A DNA stretch of 64,000 bases, taken from the NCBI RefSeq assembly GCF_013087525.1, contig NZ_JABFCS010000001.1, positions 2,294,001-2,358,000 on the forward strand, given 5' to 3'. The stretch comes from Ramlibacter montanisoli. Lineage in GTDB: Bacteria; Pseudomonadota; Gammaproteobacteria; Burkholderiales; Burkholderiaceae_C. The notes under the pieces are model-generated. The model was not told where the DNA came from. It ran no database searches and saw only the letters and a program-made list of their open reading frames with translations. The translations under genes and the position numbers were made by a program. Positions within the stretch are counted from its first letter, which is position 1. Every line of letters begins with the position of its first letter. Below, piece after piece: positions 57,260 through 64,000 of the stretch.

Positions 57260-58767
57260 ATGCTGAAGCGCAACCTCGTCGCCAACTACGCCGGCCAGGC
57301 CTGGTCGGCGGTGATGGGGCTTGCCTTCATTCCGGTCTACATCCGCTACCTCGGGATCGAGGCCTATGGGCTGATCGGGCTGTTCGCCGTGCTCCAGAGC
57401 TGGTTCGCGCTGCTGGACATGGGGCTGACCCCACGCTGGCGCGCGAGATGGCCCGCTACACCGGTGGCGGCCACACGGCGCAGGGCGTGCGCGACCTGCT
57501 GCGCAGCACCGAGTGGGTGGCCGGCGGCATCGCCGCGGCCATGGCACTCGTCGTCTGGTCCGCCTCGGGCTGGCTGGCCGTCCACTGGCTGCAGGCGAAC
57601 CAGTTGTCCACCGCGGTGGTCGCGCAGGCGCTCGCGGTCATGGCCTTCGTCACTGCGCTGCGCTTTGCCGAAGGCGTCTACCGCAGCGCGGTGGTCGGCC
57701 TGCAGCAGCAGGTGCTGCTGAACGTGGTCATGTCCGCGCTCGCCACCGTGCGCTGGGTCGGCGCCATCGCGGTGCTGGCGTGGGTGTCGCCGACGCTCAC
57801 CGCCTTCTTTGCCTGGCAGGCCGCCGTGTCCGCCGCCACCATCCTGGTGCTGTCCCGGGTGACCTACATGCACATCGAGGCCGGCGACCGGCCGGCGCGC
57901 TTTTCGCTCGCCGCCTTGCGCGGGGTGTGGCGCTTCGCCGCGGGCATGTTCCTGATCGCCCTGCTCTCCTTCCTGCTGACGCAGGTCGACAAGATCCTGC
58001 TGTCGAAGATCCTGGGGCTGCGCGAGTTCGGGCAGTACATGCTGGCGGCCACGGTGGCGGGCGGCCTGTACATGCTGATCATGCCGATCACGCAGGCGGT
58101 GTACCCGCGGCTGTGCGAACAGCTGGCCAGCGGCGACACGGCGGCCTTCGCGCGGACCTTCCACCGCGGCGCCCAGGCCATGACGGTGGCGGTGGCCAGC
58201 ACCGCCGTGGTGGTGGCCCTGTTCGCCGACGTCCTGCTGCGGCTCTGGACGCGCGACGCCGGACTGGCGGAACACTCGGCGCGCCTGCTGGCGCTGCTTG
58301 CGCTGGGCAACATGCTGCACGCCTTCATGGGAGTCCCCTACCACGCCCAGCTGGCGACGGGCTGGACGCGACTGGCCATCGGGACCAACCTGGTGGCCAT
58401 CGTGGTCATCGTGCCGGGCATCGTCTGGAGCGTGCCGCGCTACGGCGCGGAAGGCGCCGCCTGGGCCTGGCTGTGCCTGGCCGCCGGCTATGTGCTGATC
58501 AGCATGCACGTGTTCTTCGCCCGCATGCCCCACCTGGACAAGGTCCGCTGGTACTGGAACGACGTCGCGCTGCCGTTGCTGGGCGCCTGCTTCGTGCCGG
58601 TGTTGCTGCGCTGGCTGGCGCCGTCACCCCAGACATCGATGGAACAGCTTGCCTGCCTGCTGCTGGCGTCCGCCGGCGCCTATGCGGGCGCGGCACTGTG
58701 CGCGGGAGAGGTCCGCCATCGCATCCTCCTGCAGATCGCCCGGATCAGAACCAACACGAGCTCATGA
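57260..58767 (+). CDS. Wzx-type polysaccharide flippase (one apparent indel)
   Basis: About 502 residues, MOP-superfamily transporter with roughly twelve to fourteen helices. LKRNLVANYAGQAWSAVMGLAFIPVYIRYLGIEAYGL-type start, then LTQVDKILLSKILGLREFGQYMLAAT and SVPRYGAEGAAWAWLCLAAGY are typical of O-antigen Wzx. One C is missing from the C4 run at 57429-57432 (MGLTPTLAREMARY). It flips the finished lipid-linked unit to the periplasm. The stop overlaps the start of the next glycosyltransferase (ATGA). Confidence 0.9.
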
Positions 58768-59963
58768 GCGAGCCTCTTTTCTCCGTCGTCGTGCCCACCC
58801 GCAACCGTCCCGCGACGGCCAGGCAGGCGCTGGACTCCGTCCTGCGGCAGAACTGCCGGGACTTCGAGCTGATCGTTTCGGACAACTCCACGACGGCCAG
58901 TACCGAGCTCGAAGAGTGGCTGCGGGCCCGGCCGGACCTGCCGGCCCGGTTCGAGTACATACGAACCGGTGGCGGGCTGGAAATGGACGCGAACTGGGAG
59001 GCTGCCTCCCTGCGCGCGCGCGGTCGCTACCTGATGATGTTCCCGGACCGGTGGGTCATGCGGGGCGGCAGCCTTGCATTGCTGGCATCCATCATTGCCC
59101 AGCAGGATCCGGAATGCGTGATTTGGGATTCCAGATTGTCGATCCAGGAGGACGGACGCTTCCGGAGCGAGGTCGAGTCCGCTGGTCCGGTCCGCTGCGA
59201 GATCCGAAGGTCCGAAGATCTGTTGGAGAACCTGCTTGCATTCCGTGGATACAAAGACAAGACGGTATATACGCAACCCTTCCCCCGCGGCCTGAACTGC
59301 GTCACGCGGCAGGATGCAATCGACGCAGTGCGAAGTCGCGTGGGCACGTTGTTCGCACCTAATGCGTGCGACTACACCTCTGGTGTCAGTTTGCTGCTGC
59401 ACACCCGCAGGATCACCCACGTGCTCGATTCCCTGTACGTTGCGATCGGCAAGGAAAGCAATGGCGAGCGACTTACCATCCACGGCATTCCTCCGTCCTT
59501 GAAGCACGCCACCCGCTGGCGGGGGCTCGAAGTCGACGCCGTTCTGCTCACGGTCATGAACGACATCGATGCCACGCTGGAGCGTCATGGTGAGCAGCAA
59601 TGGAGCGAACGAATGGACGTCGGTAACGTCCTGCTTTCCCTGCTTAGCGAAATCCACACCAAGGAATGGCACGGCTCGCCGCTCGACACGGTAGAAATGC
59701 GTGAGAGGATCTTCTCGTACGCCACTCTCCATCGGGATACGTTGCGTCCCTCGCTGGCCGCCGAGCTTGCCGCGTACGATCTCCAGTTCGCACCTGGACT
59801 GCGCCAAGGTCGCAAGCTCCTGCAGAAGCTGAAACTTTTCTACAAGGTGTATGCGCTGAAGCATGCGATGGCGCCTGGCAGGCCGAGTGCGCGGCACACC
59901 TATTGCGACGATCTCCTGAGCACAAGGTCCGTTGTGGTGGCGCAGCAGGCAGGCAGCTACTGA
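58764..59963 (+). CDS. Glycosyltransferase family 2, atypical base composition
   Basis: 399 residues. FSVVVPTRNRPATARQALDSVL and LIVSDNSTTASTELEEWL begin the GT-A fold; YLMMFPDRWVMRGGSL contains the acidic PD position. The C-terminal 150 residues are not familiar. From about 59140 on, the GC content and third-position GC fall clearly below the flanking genes (AT-rich codons in KDKTVYTQPF, SLKHATRW), a sign of recent acquisition. Start overlaps the flippase stop. A 155-base spacer follows. Confidence 0.85.
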   Translation: MSEPLFSVVVPTRNRPATARQALDSVLRQNCRDFELIVSDNSTTASTELEEWLRARPDLPARFEYIRTGGGLEMDANWEAASLRARGRYLMMFPDRWVMRGGSLALLASIIAQQDPECVIWDSRLSIQEDGRFRSEVESAGPVRCEIRRSEDLLENLLAFRGYKDKTVYTQPFPRGLNCVTRQDAIDAVRSRVGTLFAPNACDYTSGVSLLLHTRRITHVLDSLYVAIGKESNGERLTIHGIPPSLKHATRWRGLEVDAVLLTVMNDIDATLERHGEQQWSERMDVGNVLLSLLSEIHTKEWHGSPLDTVEMRERIFSYATLHRDTLRPSLAAELAAYDLQFAPGLRQGRKLLQKLKLFYKVYALKHAMAPGRPSARHTYCDDLLSTRSVVVAQQAGSY

Positions 59964-60118
59964 GATGGGGAACCCCATGCGCCATGTCCCGAACTTTCCG
60001 CAGCTAGCGCACGTGGCGTGGCTGCGGCTACCGGTCGGCCTAGCTCATGAATCGAACAGAACCTCCTCGATTATGTGCAGCATCCAGCGAGGCGAAGCCT
60101 CCAACATGGCGGCCTGAC

Positions 60119-61105
60119 ATGCTCACCACCACGGCCACGCCGACCGAGACCCTGCCCGGCCTGAAGGCGCTGCTCAGGGAGACGGCGCTGCGGGCGCTCG
60201 GCAGCCGCCTGCGCGTGCTTTATCGCGTCAGGAAACTCGGCCGCGGCAACTGGCGGATCGTGCTGAACCTGCACCGGGTGGGCCTCGCCGACGGCAGTTC
60301 CTATGCACCGCTGCGCCCCGCCCTGTTCGACGAACTCCTGGTGTTCCTGACACGCGAGTTCCAGCTCACCACGTTCGAGGCCGGAGAGGAAGCCGCGCGG
60401 AAGCCGCTGGCCATCCTGTCCTTCGACGACGGCTACAAGGACTTCATCGAGGTGGCCGCGCCGATGCTGAGGCGCCACCGCGTCCGCTGCAACCACAACG
60501 TGATCCCGGAATGCATCGAGACGCAGCGGCCGCCGCTGAACGTGCTGGTGCAGGATTTCATCGGCATGGCCCCGGCCCGCATCGTGCAGCAACTGGACAT
60601 CCCGGGTTTCCGCGTCGACGCCGGCCCCGCGCTCGGCCTGCGGCTGTCGGCGTTCATCAAGAACAAGCCCAGCCGCGAGCAGCGCGAGCTGGCGGACCTG
60701 CTGCTGCCGCAACTCTATGCCTGGGAGGGCTTCCGGCCGACGCCGATGATGACCCTCGAAGAAGTGCGCCAGATCGCCGGCGAGCACGAGCTCGGAGCGC
60801 ACTCCTACTCCCACGCGTCCATGGCCTGCGAGACCGACGAGTACCTGCAGCAGGACGTGCGCAAGTGCCAGGACTACTTCCGCGAGAAGCTGGGCACGCC
60901 GGTGACGATCTACGCGTTCCCGAACGGCAGCTACGCACCCGGACAGCTCGAGCTGGTGGAAGGCGCCGGCATCCGGCATGTGCTCCTGACCGGCGAGGAC
61001 TTCGATCGCGGCGCCACGCGGCACGCACGCTTCACCTTCCACGCCGGCACTTCGAGCGAAGTGCGCTTCCGCGCCACCGGCGGCCTGCGGCCGATCCCGG
61101 AATGA
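60119..61105 (+). CDS. Polysaccharide deacetylase family protein
   Basis: NodB-fold protein of about 328 residues with no signal peptide. Metal site residues are PLAILSFDDGYKDFIEV (Asp-Asp) and ELGAHSYSHASMACET (two His); VTIYAFPNGSYAPGQLE is the later motif. The N-terminal 35 residues are a helix-rich extension. Intracellular forms in polysaccharide loci probably deacetylate a sugar-lipid intermediate. The ATG is preceded by only weak purines; an earlier start at 60047 is not conserved-looking. Confidence 0.87.
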   Translation: MLTTTATPTETLPGLKALLRETALRALGSRLRVLYRVRKLGRGNWRIVLNLHRVGLADGSSYAPLRPALFDELLVFLTREFQLTTFEAGEEAARKPLAILSFDDGYKDFIEVAAPMLRRHRVRCNHNVIPECIETQRPPLNVLVQDFIGMAPARIVQQLDIPGFRVDAGPALGLRLSAFIKNKPSREQRELADLLLPQLYAWEGFRPTPMMTLEEVRQIAGEHELGAHSYSHASMACETDEYLQQDVRKCQDYFREKLGTPVTIYAFPNGSYAPGQLELVEGAGIRHVLLTGEDFDRGATRHARFTFHAGTSSEVRFRATGGLRPIPE

Positions 61106-61176
61106 AGACCGGCTCCCATCCCCCATGGCCCCCATGCGGACCGGTTCCGCGGGCATGCCCCCACCTGGAGTGACAC

Positions 61177-61950
61177 ATGATGGACACACGCATGCAGGCC
61201 GACGCGAACCTCGCGAAGTACGAGACCGGTGAAGTCGTTTCCTACTACGAGCGGCAGACGGAGCTCCAGCCGGCCGAGGCCCACCTGTTCTCCAGGCACC
61301 TGCGCCCCGGCCTGGCGATCCTCGACATCGGGGTGGGTGGCGGGCGCACCACGCCCCACCTGGCCAAGGGCGCGGCGCGCTACGTCGGCGCGGACTACTC
61401 GAAGGCGATGGTCGACTCCTGCCGGGCGCGCTTCCCGGCGCTGGAGTTCCGCCACTGCGACGCCACCGACATGTCGCAGTTCCGGGACGGCGAGTTCGAC
61501 GCCGTCGTGTTCTCCTTCAACGGGATCGACGTCATCCGCAGCGACGAGGGACGCAAGCGCTGCCTGGAAGAGACCGCCCGGGTGCTGAAGCCGGGCGGCG
61601 TGTTCATCTTCTCCTCGCACAATGCCAGGATCCTGGGCGTGTGGCCGGAGCTGCACGGCGCCCGCCCGCACCAAGTCGCCTGGCGCATGGTCCGCGCCTT
61701 GGGCAAGTCCGCCCAGTTCACGCTGAAGGCACTGCGCGGCAAGGTGTTCGCCGCCGGCCAGGGCTACATCCACGACCCCGTCCATGGCGGCATGGACCAC
61801 TACGTGTCGACACCGGAAACCATGGCGCCGCAGTTGCAGCAAGCCGGCCTGGAGATCCTCGAGCAGGTCGCCGGCCCCTCGCCACAGGTGCGTTCGCCCT
61901 ACCTCGTGCCCTGGCATTACTACGCGTGTCGGAGGACCCTCCCTTCATGA
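61177..61950 (+). CDS. Class I SAM-dependent methyltransferase
   Basis: 257 residues with no zinc domain. LAILDIGVGGGRTTPHLAKGAARYVGADYS is the SAM loop, FRHCDATDMSQFRDGEFDAVVFSFNGID the acidic and post-II part. The C-terminal PHQVAWRMVRALGKSAQFTLKALRG region contains a basic helix. Unlike the earlier methyltransferases it resembles Methyltransf_25-type enzymes acting on small molecules. Stop overlaps the FemAB-like start (ATGA), so the two are likely functional partners. Confidence 0.87.
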   Translation: MMDTRMQADANLAKYETGEVVSYYERQTELQPAEAHLFSRHLRPGLAILDIGVGGGRTTPHLAKGAARYVGADYSKAMVDSCRARFPALEFRHCDATDMSQFRDGEFDAVVFSFNGIDVIRSDEGRKRCLEETARVLKPGGVFIFSSHNARILGVWPELHGARPHQVAWRMVRALGKSAQFTLKALRGKVFAAGQGYIHDPVHGGMDHYVSTPETMAPQLQQAGLEILEQVAGPSPQVRSPYLVPWHYYACRRTLPS

Positions 61951-62858
61951 GCAGGCCCGCCTACCGCAGCGTCTTCCTCGACGCGGACAGCCCGCACCAG
62001 CGCTTCTTCGGCTGGACGGCGGAAGAGGACCAGGCCGGCTTGCGCGTGCTGCGCAAGCGCTATGGGGTCGTCAACCGCAGCCTGGTCCTGCTTTCCGCCC
62101 ATGGGCTGCCCGCCCTGCCGGCCGTCCTGCGCCGCACGGCGGGCAGGATCACCTGCGCCGATGTGTACGTGCACGACTTCGACGATGCCATCGGCGACGC
62201 GTCCTTGCTCGCGGGCCTGCCCTTCCACCGCGCGGCGGCCTCCGAGCGCCTGCTCAACGTGGCCACTTTCGTGATCGACCTGTCGCAGGACGAATCCGCG
62301 CTGCGCTCGGCGATGAGCACGGACTATCGCCGCAAGCTGCGCAAGGCCGAAGGCTGCGGCGTCGAGGTCGAGGTCCACGAGCGGCCGGGAGAGGCGCTGC
62401 TGGACGAGTTCCTGTCGGCCTACGCGGCGATGGCCTCGGAGCGCGGCCTCTCGCCGGTGCGGCGCGACGTGGTCCGCCGCATGTACGCGCAGGGCTGCGC
62501 ACTGCTGCTCGCCGCGCGCCGCGGCGCGGAGGCGACCAACTTCCTGCACCTGTACACGACCCGCGACACCGGCTTCTTCATGTACGGCGTCAATCCGGCC
62601 AGGGAGAACGACGGGGTGGGCCAGTTCATCCACTGGCGGGCGATGCAGGAGCTGAAGGCGCGCGGCCTGGCCTGGTACGACCTGGGCGGAGTGCCCAGCC
62701 TCGATCCGGCCAACGGCATCCACCAGTTCAAGCAGAAATTCGGCGGCCAGCTGGTGCGGCTCGGTTCGGAGTGGCGGCACCTGGGCAAGGCCATGAAGCC
62801 GCTCACGCTCGCTTCAGGCTGGATGCGGCGGAATCCCGTCGTCGGGAGCGCCCGATGA
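61947..62858 (+). CDS. FemAB-like GNAT acyltransferase/ligase
   Basis: 303 residues. LSQDESALRSAMSTDYRRKLRKAEGCGVEVEV and LYTTRDTGFFMYGVNPARENDGVGQFIHWRAMQELKARGLAWYDLGGVPS are the acetyl-CoA-type N-acyltransferase fold of the FemAB-related family, which often adds acyl or amino-acyl groups to cell-wall or lipid-linked sugars. In polysaccharide loci such proteins probably decorate an amino sugar. Start and stop overlap the methyltransferase and glycosyltransferase genes. Acyl donor unknown. Confidence 0.82.
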   Translation: MSRPAYRSVFLDADSPHQRFFGWTAEEDQAGLRVLRKRYGVVNRSLVLLSAHGLPALPAVLRRTAGRITCADVYVHDFDDAIGDASLLAGLPFHRAAASERLLNVATFVIDLSQDESALRSAMSTDYRRKLRKAEGCGVEVEVHERPGEALLDEFLSAYAAMASERGLSPVRRDVVRRMYAQGCALLLAARRGAEATNFLHLYTTRDTGFFMYGVNPARENDGVGQFIHWRAMQELKARGLAWYDLGGVPSLDPANGIHQFKQKFGGQLVRLGSEWRHLGKAMKPLTLASGWMRRNPVVGSAR

Positions 62859-64000
62859 ACGCGGCTCCGCTGCAGGACGCAGCCCTGCCGGTGGCATCCG
62901 CGGGCGCACCCAGGCCGCGCCGCGTCGCCACCGTGCTGCCCAGCCTGTATCCGACCTACGGACTGGAGCGCCTGGTGATCAGCCAGGCCGAGGAGTACCT
63001 GCAGCTGGGGCTGGAGACCGACATCGTCTGCCTGAACGAGCCGCACGACGTCAGCGGACTGCTGCCGCCCGGCTGCCGCCTGTTCAACCTCGGCGTGCCC
63101 CAGATCCGCAATGCGCTCGGCCCCCTGCGCCGCTACCTGCGGGCCGAGCGGCCCGACGCGGTGCACGCGGCCCTGTGGCCCGTGACCTGCCTCACCGCGG
63201 TGGCGCACCGCCTCGCGCGGCTTCCGGGCCGCATCGTCCTGAGCGACCACAATCCGCTGTCGCTCCAGTACGCCTCGCGCGGCAGCGCGCACCGGCTGCT
63301 GCAGCGCGTCTCCGTCGCCCTCACCTACCCGCTCGCTTCGGCCCGCATCTGCGTGTCGGGCGGCGTCGCCGACGACCTGTCGCGTCTCTCGGGTCTGCCG
63401 CGGCGGTGGTTCAGCGTGGTCCACAACCCGGTGGCGATCGGACTTCCGGAGCCGGCTGCGCAGCAGGCCGCGGAGGCTGCGTGGGGTGGCTGGCATGGCA
63501 AGCGCATCCTCACCGTGGGCCGGCTGAAGGCGCAGAAGAACCATGCCCTGCTGCTGCGCGCCTTCAAGCAGGTGCTGGCGCGGGTCGACGCCCGGCTGAT
63601 GATCCTGGGCGAGGGCGACCTGGGACCGAGCATCGCCGAGCTCGCGCGCTCCGAAGGGCTCGAGGACAAGGTCCTGATGCCCGGCCACGTCGACGATCCG
63701 ATCTCCTACTATCTTTCGTCCGACCTGTTCACCCTTTCCTCCGACTACGAAGGCTTCGGCAACGTCATCGTCGAAGCGCTGGGCTGCGGGGTGCCGGTGG
63801 TGTCGACCGACTGTCCCGGCGGGCCGGCCGAGATCCTCGAGGGCGGCCGCTATGGGCGGCTGGTGCCGGTGGGCGACGCCTCCTCGCTCGCCTCCGCCAT
63901 GGTCGCCGCGCTGCTGGAACCCCCGGACCGCCGCCTGCTGATGTCCAGGGCGGCGGATTTCGCGCCGCGCGTGGTGACCCGCAAGTACCTGGACCTCATG
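62855..64000 (+). CDS. Glycosyltransferase family 4/1, cut off by the window edge
   Basis: At least 382 residues with no stop before the window end. N-terminal acceptor Rossmann lobe ATVLPSLYPTYGLERLVISQAEEYL, then the donor lobe RILTVGRLKAQKNHALLLRAFKQVL, LGEGDLGPSIAELARSEGLEDKVLMPGHVDDP and FTLSSDYEGFGNVIVEALGCGVPVVSTDCPGGPAEIL, with the E-x7-E motif of GT4. The ATG overlaps the FemAB-like stop. The protein is nearly complete by family length (about 400). Confidence 0.9.
   Translation, partial: MNAAPLQDAALPVASAGAPRPRRVATVLPSLYPTYGLERLVISQAEEYLQLGLETDIVCLNEPHDVSGLLPPGCRLFNLGVPQIRNALGPLRRYLRAERPDAVHAALWPVTCLTAVAHRLARLPGRIVLSDHNPLSLQYASRGSAHRLLQRVSVALTYPLASARICVSGGVADDLSRLSGLPRRWFSVVHNPVAIGLPEPAAQQAAEAAWGGWHGKRILTVGRLKAQKNHALLLRAFKQVLARVDARLMILGEGDLGPSIAELARSEGLEDKVLMPGHVDDPISYYLSSDLFTLSSDYEGFGNVIVEALGCGVPVVSTDCPGGPAEILEGGRYGRLVPVGDASSLASAMVAALLEPPDRRLLMSRAADFAPRVVTRKYLDLM

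Overview
The window is about 64 kb of high-GC (roughly 70%) bacterial chromosome. Gene content and order (glnA followed by ntrBC, yihY/DUF2069/FAD oxidase/thyA/folA, MetY, AroC, DUF4337 next to exonuclease III) and dispersed 'VIPAQAGTQ'-encoding repeats point to a betaproteobacterium of the Burkholderiales, most likely Comamonadaceae (Ramlibacter/Variovorax-like). That placement is inference from recall; no search was run. No rRNA, tRNA, CRISPR array, prophage or insertion sequence was seen, and no gene-free stretch exceeds about 300 bases.

Layout. 1-10.6 kb: stress and housekeeping genes (TauE-type permease, Crp/Fnr regulator divergent from two Hsp20 chaperones, response regulator, FrnE-type DsbA protein, SDR, aldo/keto reductase, DUF3606, small HEXXH membrane protein, MFS transporter, chorismate synthase, DUF2167, CBS protein). 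10.6-18.5 kb: metY, alpha/beta hydrolase, P450, YihY, DUF2069, FAD oxidase, thyA, folA. 18.5-22.8 kb: a tightly overlapping minus-strand operon (thermostable-hemolysin family, acyl-CoA ligase-like, heme-oxygenase-fold iron redox enzyme, SDR, TPR) that looks like an uncharacterised acyl-modifying pathway. 23-31.7 kb: DUF4337, exonuclease III, a c-type cytochrome lipoprotein, ntrC, ntrB, DUF4124, glnA with a sigma-54 promoter and two NtrC boxes, and a CinA-type protein. 31.7-64 kb: a large surface-polysaccharide locus.

Polysaccharide locus. Precursor genes are manC (GDP-mannose), a TviB-type UDP-sugar dehydrogenase with a TviC/WbpP-type epimerase (UDP-GlcNAc/GalNAc uronates), and a CDP-glucose branch (rfbF, rfbG, a 3,5-epimerase-like protein, a TylC3-type C-methyltransferase, a reductase-like SDR) that predicts a CDP-6-deoxy-3-C-methyl hexose. 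With these are an AsnB-type amidotransferase, two flippases, at least four glycosyltransferases, five methyltransferase-type proteins, two NodB-type deacetylases, a FemAB-like acyltransferase, a large DUF4838 protein and an EPS-associated MarR regulator. Most consecutive genes on the plus strand overlap by ATGA/GTGA, so they are probably co-translated. No Wzy polymerase, Wza/Wzc or initiating transferase was recognised; these probably lie beyond the right edge, where the last glycosyltransferase is cut off.

Sequence quality. Twenty-one otherwise conserved genes are interrupted by about 24 one- or two-base indels, mostly missing G or C in short homopolymer runs. Reading across each restores a full-length family member, so these look like sequencing/assembly errors and not pseudogenes. 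Each affected gene is annotated here as one CDS spanning the shift.
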